From NCBI GenBank assembly GCA_030148505.1, contig JASBTI010000023.1, forward strand, positions 1-61,398: a stretch of DNA of 61,398 bases, read 5' to 3'. The notes beneath the pieces are model-generated. The model had not been told where the DNA came from, searched no databases, and worked only from the letters and a program-made list of their open reading frames with translations. The position numbers were made by a program, and so were the translations under genes. Of this stretch, positions 9,146 through 19,037 are shown piece by piece (within the stretch, counting starts at the first letter, position 1; every line of letters begins with the position of its first letter). This DNA comes from Rhodanobacter sp. GTDB taxonomy: Bacteria; Pseudomonadota; Gammaproteobacteria; Xanthomonadales; Rhodanobacteraceae.

Positions 9146-11151
9146 GCGGTTGCACCCTGTGCCTTCGGCTCCCAGTTGCCGTTGTGTTCGAACTGGCTCA
9201 CTTCCTCCGCGGAGAGGTGGCTGTCACGGTCATAGTTGAAGGTATGCACGATGGCGACTGCAATCAGTGCGACAAAGGAAACCACGGCCAGCCACCAGAT
9301 ATACCAGACCATGGCGAAGCCGAAGACGGTGCCCAGCGCCGCAAGCACGACACCGGTGCCGGTATTTTTCGGCATGTGGATGGCATTGAAGCCTTCCATC
9401 GGACGCTGGTAGCCATGTTTCTTCATGTCGGTCCAGGTATCACGGTCATGCACGATCGGGATAAACGCGAAGTTGTACGGCGGCGGCGGGGAGGAGGTAG
9501 ACCACTCCAGCGTGCGCGCGTCCCAGGGGTCGCTGCCCACCGCCAGCCGATCGCGGTGGCGGATGCTGACGTAGATCTGCATCACGAAGGAGAGGATGCC
9601 TAGCAGAATCAGGAACGCACCGAATGCCGCAATGATGAACCAGATCTGCAGGCTTGGATCGGTAAAGTGGCTGAGGCGACGCGTCACGCCCATCAGACCC
9701 AGCACGTACAGCGGGCCGAACGCCACCCAGAAGCCGATCTGCCAGAACCAGAAACTCAACTTGCCCCAGAACTCGTCGAGGCGAAACCCGAATGCCTTGG
9801 GGAACCAGTAGTTGATGCCGGCAAACACTCCGAATACCACGCCACCGATGATGACGTTATGGAAGTGCGCTACCAGGAACAGACTGTTGTGCAACAGGAA
9901 ATCCGCTGGCGCCACCGACAGCATCACGCCGGTCATGCCACCGATGGTAAAGGTGAACAGGAAGCCCATCGTCCATAGCATCGGTACGGTGAAGCGAACG
10001 CGCCCGCGGTACATCGTGAACAGCCAGTTGAAGATCTTCGCGCCGGTGGGGATCGAGATCAGCATCGTGGTGAGCGCAAAAAAGGAGTTGACGTCAGCAC
10101 CCGACCCCATGGTGAAAAAGTGGTGCAGCCACACCAGGTAGGACAGGATCATGATGGATGCCGTGGCATATACCATGGAGGAATAGCCAAACAGGCGTTT
10201 GCCCGAAAACGTCGGGACGATCTCCGAATACAGACCAAACATCGGCAGGATCAGGATGTATACCTCCGGGTGACCCCAGACCCAGATCAGGTTGACGTAC
10301 ATCATTACGTTGCCACCGAACCCGCTGGTGAAGAAGTGGGTTCCGATATAGCGATCCAGTGACAGCAGAAACAGCGTGGCGGTTAGGATGGGAAATGTCA
10401 CCACGATCAAACCGCTGGTGCACAGCGTGGTCCAGGTGAACATCGGCATCTTCATCAGGGTCATGCCGGGAGCACGCATCTTGATGACGGTGACGACAAA
10501 GTTGATGCCGGTGAGCAGGGTACCCAGGCCGGAGAGCTGCAGGCCCCAGATGTAATAGTCAACGCCAGGTCCCGGGCTTTGTTTGAGCTCCGAGACGGGA
10601 GGCATGCCCAGCCAGCCGGCGTGCGAGAAGTCGCCGATAAACAGCGAGGTCATGAACAGCACCACGCCGGATACCGTCAGCCAGAAACTGAAGTTGTTGA
10701 GAAACGGAAACGCCACGTCACGCGCGCCGATCTGCAGCGGCATGACGAAGTTCATGAAACCCGCGATATACGGCATCGCCACGAAGAAGATCATGATCGC
10801 GCCGTGCGCGGTGAAGATCTGGTCGTAATGGTGCGGCGGCAGATAGCCCATGTTGCTGCCGAATGCCACGGCCTGCTGCGAACGCATCATGATGGCATCG
10901 GCAAAGCCGCGAAACAGCATCACCGTTCCGAGCACCATGTACATGACGCCCAGTCGTTTGTGGTCAACGCTGGTGAACCACTCGTGCCACAGGTACCCCC
11001 ATTTTTTGTAGTAGGTGATCATCGCCATCAGCGCAGCCCCTCCCAGAGCTACGGCGACGAAGGTCCAGACGACAATCGTGTTGTCGAGCGGTAGTGAGCT
11101 GAGCGACAGGCGCCCAAGCAGGAAATTCCAGATTGCGGGACGGTCGGGCAT
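9142..11151 (-). CDS. cyoB: Cytochrome bo quinol oxidase subunit I CyoB
   Basis: This is the catalytic heme-copper subunit, 669 residues, with about 15 helices. The [20 protein letters not shown] motif carries the Cu-B histidine, the cross-linked Tyr region and the D-channel Glu of type A oxidases. [15 protein letters not shown] and the paired histidines [11 protein letters not shown] (low-spin and high-spin heme ligands) are also visible. It oxidises ubiquinol, reduces oxygen and pumps protons. The gene sits between cyoA (23-base gap) and cyoC (overlap), as in other cyo operons. Confidence 0.96.
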   Translation of the reverse strand: MPDRPAIWNFLLGRLSLSSLPLDNTIVVWTFVAVALGGAALMAMITYYKKWGYLWHEWFTSVDHKRLGVMYMVLGTVMLFRGFADAIMMRSQQAVAFGSNMGYLPPHHYDQIFTAHGAIMIFFVAMPYIAGFMNFVMPLQIGARDVAFPFLNNFSFWLTVSGVVLFMTSLFIGDFSHAGWLGMPPVSELKQSPGPGVDYYIWGLQLSGLGTLLTGINFVVTVIKMRAPGMTLMKMPMFTWTTLCTSGLIVVTFPILTATLFLLSLDRYIGTHFFTSGFGGNVMMYVNLIWVWGHPEVYILILPMFGLYSEIVPTFSGKRLFGYSSMVYATASIMILSYLVWLHHFFTMGSGADVNSFFALTTMLISIPTGAKIFNWLFTMYRGRVRFTVPMLWTMGFLFTFTIGGMTGVMLSVAPADFLLHNSLFLVAHFHNVIIGGVVFGVFAGINYWFPKAFGFRLDEFWGKLSFWFWQIGFWVAFGPLYVLGLMGVTRRLSHFTDPSLQIWFIIAAFGAFLILLGILSFVMQIYVSIRHRDRLAVGSDPWDARTLEWSTSSPPPPYNFAFIPIVHDRDTWTDMKKHGYQRPMEGFNAIHMPKNTGTGVVLAALGTVFGFAMVWYIWWLAVVSFVALIAVAIVHTFNYDRDSHLSAEEVSQFEHNGNWEPKAQGATA

Positions 11152-11174
11152 GGTTTGAACCTCGAAAATGCAGA

Positions 11175-12170
11175 TCAGTGCGCTGCCGCGTCGTGCGCGG
11201 GCGCCGTCATCGATGGATTGCCGGACATGGCTTTATCGCTGGCGTTGCCGTGCGCGGCACGGCCGCCGTTGGCATCGATGGCCATCATCTTGTCCATGCA
11301 CATCTGCCCCGGATCGACGCAGCGGTTGAGAATGTGGTGGTAAAGATCTGCGTCAAAGTGCGCGTAATAGTGCACTGGCACGGCACGACTGGGTTTGTTC
11401 AGCTGATCGAATGCCTGGCGATCGAGGTCGTTGCCGCCAGCGCGTACTTTGGCGACCCACTGGCTGAAGTCATGCTGGCTCATGCCGAGGAAGCGGAAGC
11501 GCATGTCGGTGAAACCGTGGCCGCTGTAATTGGAGGAAAAGCCTCTGTAGCTGCCCGGCTTGTTGATCACCGCGTGCAGAACTGTCTGCATCCCGGGCAT
11601 GGTGTAGATCTGGCCGGCGAGCGACGGGATGAAAAACGAGTTCATCATGGTCGTCGAGGTGAGCTTGAAGTGAATCGGCATGTCGACGGGGGCCGCCAGC
11701 TCGTTGACGGTGGCGATGCCGTACTTCGGATAGAAGAACAGCCATTTCCAGTCCAGCGAGACCACTTCGACCTCCAGCGGCTGGGTATTGGCTGCTGCCG
11801 GGTGCCCCTCGCTGATGCGGGTCAGCGGACGGTAGGGGTCGAGCTGGTGGGTGCCGATCCATGTCATGGCACCGAGCATGACGATGATCAGCAGGGGGGC
11901 GGCCCAGACCACGAGTTCCAACTTGGTGGAATGATCCCAGTCGGCGTCGTAATCGGCGCGCACGTTCGACGCTCGATAGCGCCAGGCGATGATGCCAATG
12001 GCAATCAGCACGGGGACGATGATCAGCGACATGAGGATCACCGAAGCGATCATCAGGTCACTTTGCTGGCGTGCCACGTCGCCAGCGGGATTGAGCAGCA
12101 CCAGATTGCAGCCGCTGAGCATGAGTGCCGGCAAAAGCAGCAGCAGGCCTCGTAGACGTTTTACGGACAT
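11175..12170 (-). CDS. cyoA: Cytochrome bo quinol oxidase subunit II CyoA (lipoprotein)
   Basis: The protein has 331 residues. It starts with a lipoprotein signal ending LMLSGC, followed by two membrane helices and a periplasmic cupredoxin domain ([20 protein letters not shown]). The Cys-x3-Cys copper-A site of cytochrome c oxidases is missing, which marks a quinol oxidase. ATG 12170 gives [16 protein letters not shown], a correct signal start, so the longer upstream frame is rejected. The C-terminus is a His/Asp-rich tail. It is the first gene of cyoABCD-SURF1. Confidence 0.94.
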   Translation of the reverse strand: MSVKRLRGLLLLLPALMLSGCNLVLLNPAGDVARQQSDLMIASVILMSLIIVPVLIAIGIIAWRYRASNVRADYDADWDHSTKLELVVWAAPLLIIVMLGAMTWIGTHQLDPYRPLTRISEGHPAAANTQPLEVEVVSLDWKWLFFYPKYGIATVNELAAPVDMPIHFKLTSTTMMNSFFIPSLAGQIYTMPGMQTVLHAVINKPGSYRGFSSNYSGHGFTDMRFRFLGMSQHDFSQWVAKVRAGGNDLDRQAFDQLNKPSRAVPVHYYAHFDADLYHHILNRCVDPGQMCMDKMMAIDANGGRAAHGNASDKAMSGNPSMTAPAHDAAAH

Positions 12171-12396
12171 GGGTAGGCTTGGGGATGGGGAGGAGAGCCG
12201 GGCAGTATAATACCTCATGGTGGAGGTGTTCGATGCGGCAGATTGTCCTCTGGAATGTTCGACCCAGCGGGTGCATTATTTACAGATATGCGTCCATGTG
12301 ATTTTCGCCGCATCGACATGCACAATCCGGTCCACGCAAGGCGCTCCAATCTCCTCTGATATGCCGCAAGGCCAGCATCGCACCCACGGAAGTATC
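12171..12396. promoter_or_regulatory. cyoA/MFS divergent promoter region
   Basis: These 226 bases must hold promoters for the oxidase operon and the divergent permease. A TATAAT hexamer at 12206-12211 (plus strand) has the overlapping reverse-strand sequence TATACT, so it could serve as a -10 for either direction; the reverse reading suits cyoA at about 35 bases. No clear -35 is seen. An FNR or ArcA site was not recognised. Confidence 0.35.
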
Positions 12397-13731
12397 ATGT
12401 CGACCAGCTACGCTCCATCCGCCGATCAATCAGCCGTCTCCGAGTCTCCATCGGCCGCGCATGCTCATGCGCCAGATGTCACGCCTGGAGATATTTCCAT
12501 TGGCGTGGTGATCGGACGCATTTCCGAGTTCTTTGATTTTTTCGTGTTCGGCATCGCCTGCGTGCTGGTCTTCCCAAAGGTGTTCTTTCCGTTCGCTACT
12601 GAACTCAACGGCATCTTCTACTCATTCGCGATCTTCACGCTGGCCTTTATCGGGCGCCCGCTCGGCTCGCTGTTCTTTCTCATGTTGCACCGAGAGTTCA
12701 GTCGTGGCACCAAGCTGACTGTCGCGCTGTTTCTGCTCGGCTCGACGACCGCCGGCATCGCTTTCCTGCCCGGGTACGATTCGCTCGGTATGCTGGCCAT
12801 CGGCGCCTTGGCGCTGTTGCGCTTTGGCCAGGGGTTTGCCATCGGCGGCAGCTGGGATGGTCTGGCCTCCCTGCTGGCGCTCAACGCGCCACGCAATCGT
12901 CGCGGCTGGTACGCGATGATTCCACAGCTTGGCGCGCCGATCGGCTTCATTCTGGTTGCGGGCCTATTCGCCTACCTGCTGTTGAGCCTGACGCCAAGCG
13001 AGTTTTTCGCCTGGGGCTGGCGCTACCCGTTCTTTGTCGCGTTTGCGATCAATGTCGTGGCGCTGTTCGCCCGCCTGCGACTGGTAGTGACTCCGGAATA
13101 TTCGACCATGTTGGAGCTTCGTGAGCTTGAACCTTCGCCGGTCGGGGAGCTGGTGCGCTCGCAGGGCCGAGCCATTACGCTGGGCGCGTTCGCACCGCTG
13201 GCCAGCTACGCGCTGTTTCATCTCGTGACCATCTTCGCATTGTCCTGGGCCTTGCTGTTCACCAAGCAGTCGCCGGTCAGCTTCTTACTGGTACAGGTCG
13301 TCGGCGCCGCCATCGCGATCCCGTGCATGTTTCTGTCCGGCCGGATTGCCGACCGATATGGCCGTCGCATGACGCTGGCAGTTTTCGGGGTGTTGATTGC
13401 CATCTACAGCGGCTGGACCCCACTGATGCTGGCCGGCGGCACGACCGAGGGCTATCTGTTCATCATCGTCGGCTTTGCGCTGCTTGGCTTTTCACACGCC
13501 CAGGCCGCGGGCGCGGTGAACTCGAGCTTCCACAGTTATTTCCGCTATACGGGTGCGCTGATTACCTCCGACCTGGGCTGGCTGCTTGGCGCCGGCTTTG
13601 CGCCGTTGGTCGCGCTGTCGCTGTCCGTCTACCTTGGTGTGGGGTATGTGGGCCTGTACCTGCTCTCGGGTGCGGTGGGCACGCTGGGCGCACTATGGAT
13701 TAGTCGGGCCGGCGGCTTGCCCAACGACTGA
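12397..13731 (+). CDS. MFS transporter, metabolite:H+ symporter type
   Basis: The protein has 444 residues with about 12 hydrophobic segments. The MFS signature is seen in the loop after helix 2 as GRPLGSLFF and in the second half as GRIADRYGRRMTL. The start VVIGRISEFFDFFVFGI resembles the EFFDF motif of the ProP/ShiA-like metabolite:proton symporter branch. Substrate is not predictable. ATG 12397 has a weak GGA site and removes a non-conserved upstream extension. It diverges from cyoA, so expression may be tied to respiration, which is inference only. Confidence 0.8.
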   Translation: MSTSYAPSADQSAVSESPSAAHAHAPDVTPGDISIGVVIGRISEFFDFFVFGIACVLVFPKVFFPFATELNGIFYSFAIFTLAFIGRPLGSLFFLMLHREFSRGTKLTVALFLLGSTTAGIAFLPGYDSLGMLAIGALALLRFGQGFAIGGSWDGLASLLALNAPRNRRGWYAMIPQLGAPIGFILVAGLFAYLLLSLTPSEFFAWGWRYPFFVAFAINVVALFARLRLVVTPEYSTMLELRELEPSPVGELVRSQGRAITLGAFAPLASYALFHLVTIFALSWALLFTKQSPVSFLLVQVVGAAIAIPCMFLSGRIADRYGRRMTLAVFGVLIAIYSGWTPLMLAGGTTEGYLFIIVGFALLGFSHAQAAGAVNSSFHSYFRYTGALITSDLGWLLGAGFAPLVALSLSVYLGVGYVGLYLLSGAVGTLGALWISRAGGLPND

Positions 13732-13852
13732 AGCTTCAAGCGTACGCCCACGACGTCCGGGGTTTCGCAGGCTGCTGCGGCGCAACCCTGCGGTTCGGGT
13801 TTGCGGGTGCAGCATCGAGAGCCTCGCCGCGGTCACTGGCGGCAGCCAAGTC

Positions 13853-14842
13853 TCATGCCGTTGCCGCTACGCCGTCGCGCTCACGCCACGGTGGTATGCG
13901 CGGCCACTGCACGTCGCCGGCATCCTTGGCGAGGATGCGGATGACGTCGCGCCGATCCAGGTGCGGTGCGAATTGCTGGATGAATTCCAGCATGTATTCG
14001 CGCAAGATGCTGTCACGACGCAGCACGATCCAGGTGGTGCATACCGGAAACAGGTGCTCGGCGGACAGCGTATGCAGGTCGCGGTCGCCGTCCTGCATCG
14101 CCATTTCGGCCAGTACACCGACGCCGAGTCCGGCGCGAACGTAGGTCTTGATCAGGTCCGCGTCACCAGCCGTCATGGCGATTTGTGGCGTCAGGCCGAC
14201 TGCGTCGAAGGCGTGGCGAAGCGAGGATTCGGCCTTCAGCGAGGATTCGTAACTGACCAGCGGTAGTGATGCCAGTTCGGTCAGGCTTGGCGGCTTGTTT
14301 CGCACCGCCAGCAGGTGGGCGGGAGGGGTGACGATAACCCGCTGCCAGGAGTAGGCGGGCAATGCAATCCCTGCCGCCGGCGCAGCGCCGGCGGTACTGA
14401 TGACTGCGAGATCAACATGGCCGGCCTCGAGCTGACCCAGTACTTCAGCATCGCGGGTCGGTTGCAGATGCACGCGGACCTGCGGGTAACTGGCGTTCAG
14501 TGCGGCGATCGCCGCGGGCAGGGCGAAGCGCGCCTGGGTATGCGTGGTGGCGATACGCAATTCACCATGCGCTTCGTTGCGCAGCTCGGCTGCGATGGCG
14601 CGAATGTTGGCCGCCTCGGCCAGCATGCTGCGTGCTCGCTCGATGACCTGTTCGCCGGCCCGGGTAATCGTATCCAGACTCTTGCCCTTGCGCGCGAACA
14701 GCTGGAATCCGAGTTCATCCTCGAGCTGCCGCAGCTGTTTGCTGAGCCCCGGCTGGGTGGCATGCACGCGCTCCGCGGCCAGGGTGATGTTGAGACCCGA
14801 GTCGGCAATGGCAATGAGGTAGCGAAGCTGGACAAGGGTCAT
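13853..14842 (-). CDS. cysB: LysR-family regulator CysB
   Basis: The protein has 329 residues, near the 324 of E. coli CysB. The N-terminal winged helix reads MTLVQLRYLIAIADSGLNIT and ATQPGLSKQLRQLEDELG, very close to the CysB/Cbl subgroup, whose effector is N-acetylserine or sulfate/APS. The C-terminal half has the substrate-binding fold (GHVDLAVIST, RAGLGVGVLAEMAM). ATG 14842 is family-consistent; the frame extends upstream without support. It diverges from cysG, 270 bases apart, and should activate the cys genes in this window. Confidence 0.9.
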   Translation of the reverse strand: MTLVQLRYLIAIADSGLNITLAAERVHATQPGLSKQLRQLEDELGFQLFARKGKSLDTITRAGEQVIERARSMLAEAANIRAIAAELRNEAHGELRIATTHTQARFALPAAIAALNASYPQVRVHLQPTRDAEVLGQLEAGHVDLAVISTAGAAPAAGIALPAYSWQRVIVTPPAHLLAVRNKPPSLTELASLPLVSYESSLKAESSLRHAFDAVGLTPQIAMTAGDADLIKTYVRAGLGVGVLAEMAMQDGDRDLHTLSAEHLFPVCTTWIVLRRDSILREYMLEFIQQFAPHLDRRDVIRILAKDAGDVQWPRIPPWRERDGVAATA

Positions 14843-15111
14843 GACAGGGTGGCTCTTGAGCGGTGGGCTGCATGTAGGGCGTGAGGCCGGAGCCAAGTGC
14901 CACTTGCGACGGGTAATCCGCCGGGATCTGCTTTTTCAGAAAATCTATTATGGACGTCTATACGTCTATTGATGCAGTGTGTCAAGTTTTTGCCGTGGAC
15001 GGGGAGGCTCATAACGCGATGGCATATACGTCGCGACATAAATCATTTGTGGCGAAAAACGCACGGTCGTAGCGTGCCGTACCCGACCCCGGCTGCCTGC
15101 AGGCCTGCGTG
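14843..15111. promoter_or_regulatory. cysB/cysG divergent intergenic region
   Basis: 269 bases between divergent cysB and cysG, AT-richer than the surroundings. It contains the tandem GACGTCTA-type site at 14949-14971 and a second CGTCGCGACATAA-like dyad near 15028-15044. Promoters cannot be fixed by eye. Confidence 0.45.
14949..14971. promoter_or_regulatory. TATGGACGTCTATA plus second CGTCTATT half: candidate sulfur operator
   Basis: The first 14 bases match the TATGGA-CR-TCYATA palindrome also seen before cysJ and the methionine aminotransferase gene. The following bases repeat TACGTCTA. GGACGTCTATACGTCT differs from two tandem E. coli MetJ boxes (AGACGTCT twice) at only two of 16 positions. 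MetJ itself is not expected in Xanthomonadales, so the cognate regulator is unknown. Confidence 0.5.
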
Positions 15112-16599
15112 ATGAAGCTCTACCCGTTGTTTGCCGATCTGTCCCAGCGAGCGGTACTGGTGCTCGGTGGTGGTGCAGTCGCCGAACGCAAGGTCGCTGC
15201 CTTGCTGGCGGCGCAGGCATTGGTGACGGTGAATGCGCCGGCCTTGTCACCCCGGCTGCGACGGTGGGCCGACCAAGGCCTGATCGCATATCGGCCCCAG
15301 GCGTTTCAGCCAGACTGGCTGGATGCGGTGTGGCTGCTGGTTGCGGCCACGTCGGATCAGGCGATGAACCGGGAGGTAGCTGCTGCGGCCATGCGGCGGC
15401 GCATTTTCGCCAATGTGGTGGACGACGCGGCGTTGTCCAGTTTCCACGTGCCGGCGGTGGTCGATCGTTCGCCGCTGACCATTGCGATCTCCAGCGGGGG
15501 CGCCGCGCCGATGTTGGCGCGGTTGCTGCGCGAGCGGCTGGAAACGGCGCTTGATGAGTCACTTGGCGCGCTGGCTACCTTGGCGGCGAAGCTGCGCAAG
15601 CGCATTCGCCTGCGTTTTCCCGAGATGGCTGGACGAAGGGGCTTTTATGAACATTTGTTCGCCGGGCCGGTGGCGACGCTGCTGCGGCAGGGCCGCCCCA
15701 ACGCGGCATGGGCGGCAGCCGAACAGGCGCTGGCCAGTATGCCGATCGCGGGGTCGGGCTCGGTGGTTCTGGTGGGTGCCGGCCCTGGTGATCCGGGCCT
15801 GCTGACTCTGCGTGCGCTGCGGGCGCTGAACGAGGCCGATGTGGTCCTGCATGACCGGCTGGTCAGCGCTGGGGTGCTCGAGTTGGCTCGGCGCGATGCC
15901 CAGCGGATCGAGGTCGGCAAGCAAGCCGGACACCACCACACCACCCAGGATGGCATTCACGCACTGCTGCTGGCACATGCGCGGGCCGGCAAGCGGGTAG
16001 TGCGTCTGAAAGGTGGTGATTCATTCGTGTTCGGCCGCGGCGGCGAGGAGCTGGAATGCCTGCGCAGGCACGGGATCGCCTACGAGGTAGTGCCTGGCAT
16101 TACCGCCGCCGTTGCCTGCGCCGCGTACGCGGGTGTCCCGCTGACCCATCGCGAACACGCGCAATCGGTGCGCTTTGTCACGGCACACTGCCGTTCCTCG
16201 CTGGACACTCTGGATTGGGCGGCGCTGGCGCAGGAGCGACAGACCTTGGCGGTTTATATGGGTGTGGCCGAACTGGGTACGCTGCAAGCACGGCTGATCG
16301 CGCACGGTCGTGCCGCCACCACCCCGTTTGCGCTGATCGAGAACGGCACGCGTGCCGAGCAACGCGTAGTCACCGGCACCCTGGCCAAGTTGGCCGATGG
16401 CGCGCTGGAACATGCAGTGTGCTCGCCGGCCCTGCTGATCCTGGGCGAGGTGGCTGCTCTGGCCTCGTCGCTGGCGTGGTTCGGCGAACCGCCCTTGACC
16501 GCGACGGTAGAGTCCGCCTCTGCGCCGTTGGCATGTCGGCCGAGCAACGATGCCGTGAAAGCACCACGTACCCTGCTTGCAGCGATTCACCAGGCCTGA
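15112..16599 (+). CDS. cysG: Siroheme synthase CysG
   Basis: This trifunctional enzyme converts uroporphyrinogen III to siroheme, the CysI cofactor. The 495 residues contain an N-terminal precorrin-2 dehydrogenase/ferrochelatase domain ([20 protein letters not shown], about residues 15-34) and a C-terminal uroporphyrinogen methyltransferase domain ([20 protein letters not shown], then [16 protein letters not shown] and the [13 protein letters not shown] segment). ATG 15112 is preferred over GTG 15109. It diverges from cysB and lies 71 bases before cysK in the same direction, probably one sulfur operon. Confidence 0.94.
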   Translation: MKLYPLFADLSQRAVLVLGGGAVAERKVAALLAAQALVTVNAPALSPRLRRWADQGLIAYRPQAFQPDWLDAVWLLVAATSDQAMNREVAAAAMRRRIFANVVDDAALSSFHVPAVVDRSPLTIAISSGGAAPMLARLLRERLETALDESLGALATLAAKLRKRIRLRFPEMAGRRGFYEHLFAGPVATLLRQGRPNAAWAAAEQALASMPIAGSGSVVLVGAGPGDPGLLTLRALRALNEADVVLHDRLVSAGVLELARRDAQRIEVGKQAGHHHTTQDGIHALLLAHARAGKRVVRLKGGDSFVFGRGGEELECLRRHGIAYEVVPGITAAVACAAYAGVPLTHREHAQSVRFVTAHCRSSLDTLDWAALAQERQTLAVYMGVAELGTLQARLIAHGRAATTPFALIENGTRAEQRVVTGTLAKLADGALEHAVCSPALLILGEVAALASSLAWFGEPPLTATVESASAPLACRPSNDAVKAPRTLLAAIHQA

Positions 16600-16670
16600 C
16601 GGTTTATTTCACAGGCGTCGGCGCATCATCGCCGCCGCTGCCCTTTTCCCGGAATATCAGGAGCACCCCC

Positions 16671-17612
16671 ATGATTTACGAAAGCATCCTCGACACCATT
16701 GGCAACACGCCGATCGTGAAACTTCATCGGCTGGCGCCGAAGCACGTGACGGTCTACGTCAAGGTAGAAGCGTTCAATCCGGCGGGTTCGGTGAAGGACC
16801 GTCTGGCCCTGGCGATCGTTTTGGATGCCGAGAAGCGCGGTACGCTGAAGCCCGGTCAGACGGTGATCGAAGCCACCTCGGGAAATACCGGCGTGGCGCT
16901 GGCGGCGGTCTGCGCCGCGCGGGGCTATCCGTTCGTGGCGGTGATGAGCGAAACCTTCTCGGTCGAGCGGCGCAAGCTGATCCGCGCGTACGGCGGCAAG
17001 GTGCTGCTGACCCCGGCTGCCGCCCGCGGCAGCGGTATGGTGGTGAAGGCCGAGGAGCTGGCGAAAAAGCATGGCTGGTTTCTCGCCCGTCAGTTCGAAA
17101 ACGAGGCCAATCCGGCCTATCACCGCAACACCACTGGCCCGGAAATCCTGCGCGATTTCGCCGGCAAGCGGCTGGATTACTTCGTCAGTGGCTGGGGTAC
17201 CGGCGGCACGCTTACCGGTGTCGGCGAGGTGCTGCAGGTGGCGCGACCGGAGGTCAAGATCATCGCCACCGAACCGGCGGGCGCCGCTTTGCTGGCGGGC
17301 ACGGAGTGGCAGCCGCACAGGATCCAGGGCTGGAACCCCGACTTCATTCCCAAGGTGCTCAAGCGTAGCGTGGCTGACGACATCGTGCTGGTTGACGATG
17401 TGCTGGCACGCGATACCTCACGCGCGCTGGCGCAGCAGGAAGGTATCTTCGTTGGCATCTCGGCCGGCGCCACCCTGGCCGCTGCCTTGAAAGTGGCCAA
17501 GAGCGCACCGGCGGGCGCGGTGCTTTTGGCGATGCTGCCCGACACCGGCGAGCGCTATCTGTCGACGTTCCTGTTCGAGGGCGTCAACGAGGGTTCGGAC
17601 GACGTCGAGTAG
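16671..17612 (+). CDS. cysK: Cysteine synthase A (O-acetylserine sulfhydrylase)
   Basis: This PLP enzyme makes cysteine from O-acetylserine and sulfide. It has 313 residues. The PLP lysine is K42 in NPAGSVKDR, the Asn-loop is EATSGNTG, and the phosphate loop is SGWGTGGTLTG. The sequence follows the CysK pattern, although CysM-type substrate use cannot be excluded from sequence alone. ATG 16671 has a GGAG site about 7 bases upstream and starts MIYESILDTIGNTP, as in other CysK proteins. Confidence 0.93.
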   Translation: MIYESILDTIGNTPIVKLHRLAPKHVTVYVKVEAFNPAGSVKDRLALAIVLDAEKRGTLKPGQTVIEATSGNTGVALAAVCAARGYPFVAVMSETFSVERRKLIRAYGGKVLLTPAAARGSGMVVKAEELAKKHGWFLARQFENEANPAYHRNTTGPEILRDFAGKRLDYFVSGWGTGGTLTGVGEVLQVARPEVKIIATEPAGAALLAGTEWQPHRIQGWNPDFIPKVLKRSVADDIVLVDDVLARDTSRALAQQEGIFVGISAGATLAAALKVAKSAPAGAVLLAMLPDTGERYLSTFLFEGVNEGSDDVE

Positions 17613-17695
17613 GCATAGCGTTGCCCCTGTTCCTACGCTGTTCTGGGGCCGGGGGCGGTGTGGGCGTCCTGAGCGGAGACGGCACGCCGCCGCGG

Positions 17696-18085
17696 TCATT
17701 TCCCGCGAGCCGTCAGCTTCATCTTTCCCGCTGGCGTCGCGTCCCGCTGGCTGAGCAGCTTCTGTCCCACGCTGGCCAGCGCATGGATGGCCGGCAGCAT
17801 CTCGCGGCCCAGGCCGGTGAGCGCGTATTCGGCCGATGGCGGTGAGCTGTCCAGTACGCGCCGGGTCACCAACCCACGTGACTCCAGCTCGCGCAGCCGC
17901 GCGCTGAGCACGCGCGCGGAGATACGCGGAATGTCATGGCGCAGTTCGCCGAAGCGGCGCGGCTCCGCGCTGAGGTACCAGATCACGTTCGGTGCCCATG
18001 CGCCGCGCAGCAGCGTCAGGATTTCGGTGAGCGGGCAGGCCGGCGGTGGTGCGTCGACCTTGCTCTTGCGTACGGGCAGACCCAT
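17696..18085 (-). CDS. HxlR-family winged-helix regulator
   Basis: The protein has 129 residues with the HxlR signature: CPLTEILTLLRGAWAPNVIWYL, then RRFGELRHDIPRISARVLSARLRELESRGLV and the wing YALTGLGREM. Many HxlR proteins sense electrophiles or oxidants through a conserved cysteine near the N-terminus, and C18-like CPLT is present. ATG 18085 has GGAGG about 9 bases upstream, so it is favoured over the longer frame. It diverges from a GST gene, with a dyad operator between (18148-18170). Confidence 0.88.
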   Translation of the reverse strand: MGLPVRKSKVDAPPPACPLTEILTLLRGAWAPNVIWYLSAEPRRFGELRHDIPRISARVLSARLRELESRGLVTRRVLDSSPPSAEYALTGLGREMLPAIHALASVGQKLLSQRDATPAGKMKLTARGK

Positions 18086-18147
18086 CCCAGGTTTCCTCCA
18101 GACCAAGTCGGTAACCGGCAAGATACCGCACTTTTCACTAACTCAAG

Positions 18148-18170
18148 GTTACATAGTATCTACTAGTAAT
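18148..18170. promoter_or_regulatory. Dyad operator between HxlR gene and GST
   Basis: TTACATAGTATCTACTAGTAA has an inner perfect dyad TAGTA-TC-TACTA with outer TTAC/GTAA arms offset by one base. It sits in the AT-rich centre of the divergent interval, as expected for the target of the adjacent HxlR repressor. The assignment to HxlR is by position. Confidence 0.5.
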
Positions 18171-18259
18171 CATTAGCCGCTAAGATCGACGCTTCGTGGA
18201 ACGGCGCAGTGTCTGAAGCGGCGCGGCGCCATGATCCGACTTGTCCCCTGGAGAAACGC

Positions 18260-18874
18260 ATGAAGCTCTATTACTCATCCGGTGCCTGTTCGCTCTCGCC
18301 GCATATCGTAGCGATGGAAGCGGGTATACCGCTGGAACTGGAAAAGGTCGATCTCAAAGCCAAGCGTACCGAAGACAGCGAGGACTTCTGGCAGGTCAAT
18401 CCGAAGGGCTACGTGCCGGCGTTGCTGCTGGACAACGGCGAGCTGCTCACCGAAGGCCCGGCGATCGTGCAATACCTTGCCGATCTGAAACCGCAGAGTG
18501 GCCTGGCGCCGGCCAACGGTACCCTGCCGCGCTATCGCCTGCAGGAGAGCCTCGGTTACATCAACTCCGAGCTGCACAAGACCTATAGCCCGCTGTTCAA
18601 TCCGGCGACACCCGCCGAAGTGCGCCAGGAGCGCAAGGATTATCTACGCAGGCGCTATGTAACACTCGAAGCCGTGCTGGCCAAGCAGGACTGGTTGCTC
18701 GGCGAGCGGTTCACCGCCGCCGATGCCTACCTGTTTACCGTCACCAATTGGGCGCGACTGGTCGAACTGGATCTGTCTGAATTCCCCGCCTTGATGGCAT
18801 TTCAGAAGCGCGTCGCGGCACGGCCTAAGGTGAAAGAGGCGATGCTGGCGGAGGGCTTGATCAAGGCAACATGA
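18260..18874 (+). CDS. Glutathione S-transferase, beta-class-like
   Basis: The protein has 204 residues. Its start MKLYYSSGACSLSPHIVAME matches bacterial beta-class GSTs, in which the Cys of GACS is the reactive residue. The thioredoxin-like domain (1-80) is followed by the all-helical domain with LGERFTAADAYLFTVTNW. ATG 18260 has a GGAG site about 6 bases upstream. It is divergent from an HxlR regulator, which suggests induction by electrophiles (inference). A terminator lies about 50 bases downstream. Confidence 0.88.
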   Translation: MKLYYSSGACSLSPHIVAMEAGIPLELEKVDLKAKRTEDSEDFWQVNPKGYVPALLLDNGELLTEGPAIVQYLADLKPQSGLAPANGTLPRYRLQESLGYINSELHKTYSPLFNPATPAEVRQERKDYLRRRYVTLEAVLAKQDWLLGERFTAADAYLFTVTNWARLVELDLSEFPALMAFQKRVAARPKVKEAMLAEGLIKAT

Positions 18875-18922
18875 GCCTGATCCTCGCGGTGTCGACTGCT
18901 GCACGTGCTTGCACGTGCATGC

Positions 18923-18953
18923 AAAACGGGGCAGGCGGCACCGCCCCGTTTTT
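18923..18953 (+). terminator. Rho-independent terminator of GST gene
   Basis: AAAACGGGGC and GCCCCGTTTT are inverted repeats around AGGCGGCACC, ending in five T residues. Stable GC stem with a T-run. Confidence 0.8.
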
Positions 18954-19037
18954 CGCCACTGGGCAAGCGATCCGCGGCTTTGTGGCGTGCGGGTTGTCGG
19001 CGAATTAATGTCCCCTGTCGCGGGCTTTCCGAGCCCC

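Noticed and set aside
7273..12170. Possible cytochrome c oxidase rather than quinol oxidase
   Set aside because: CyoA has a lipoprotein signal and lacks the copper-A Cys-x3-Cys motif, and CyoD is present, so a bo-type quinol oxidase fits.
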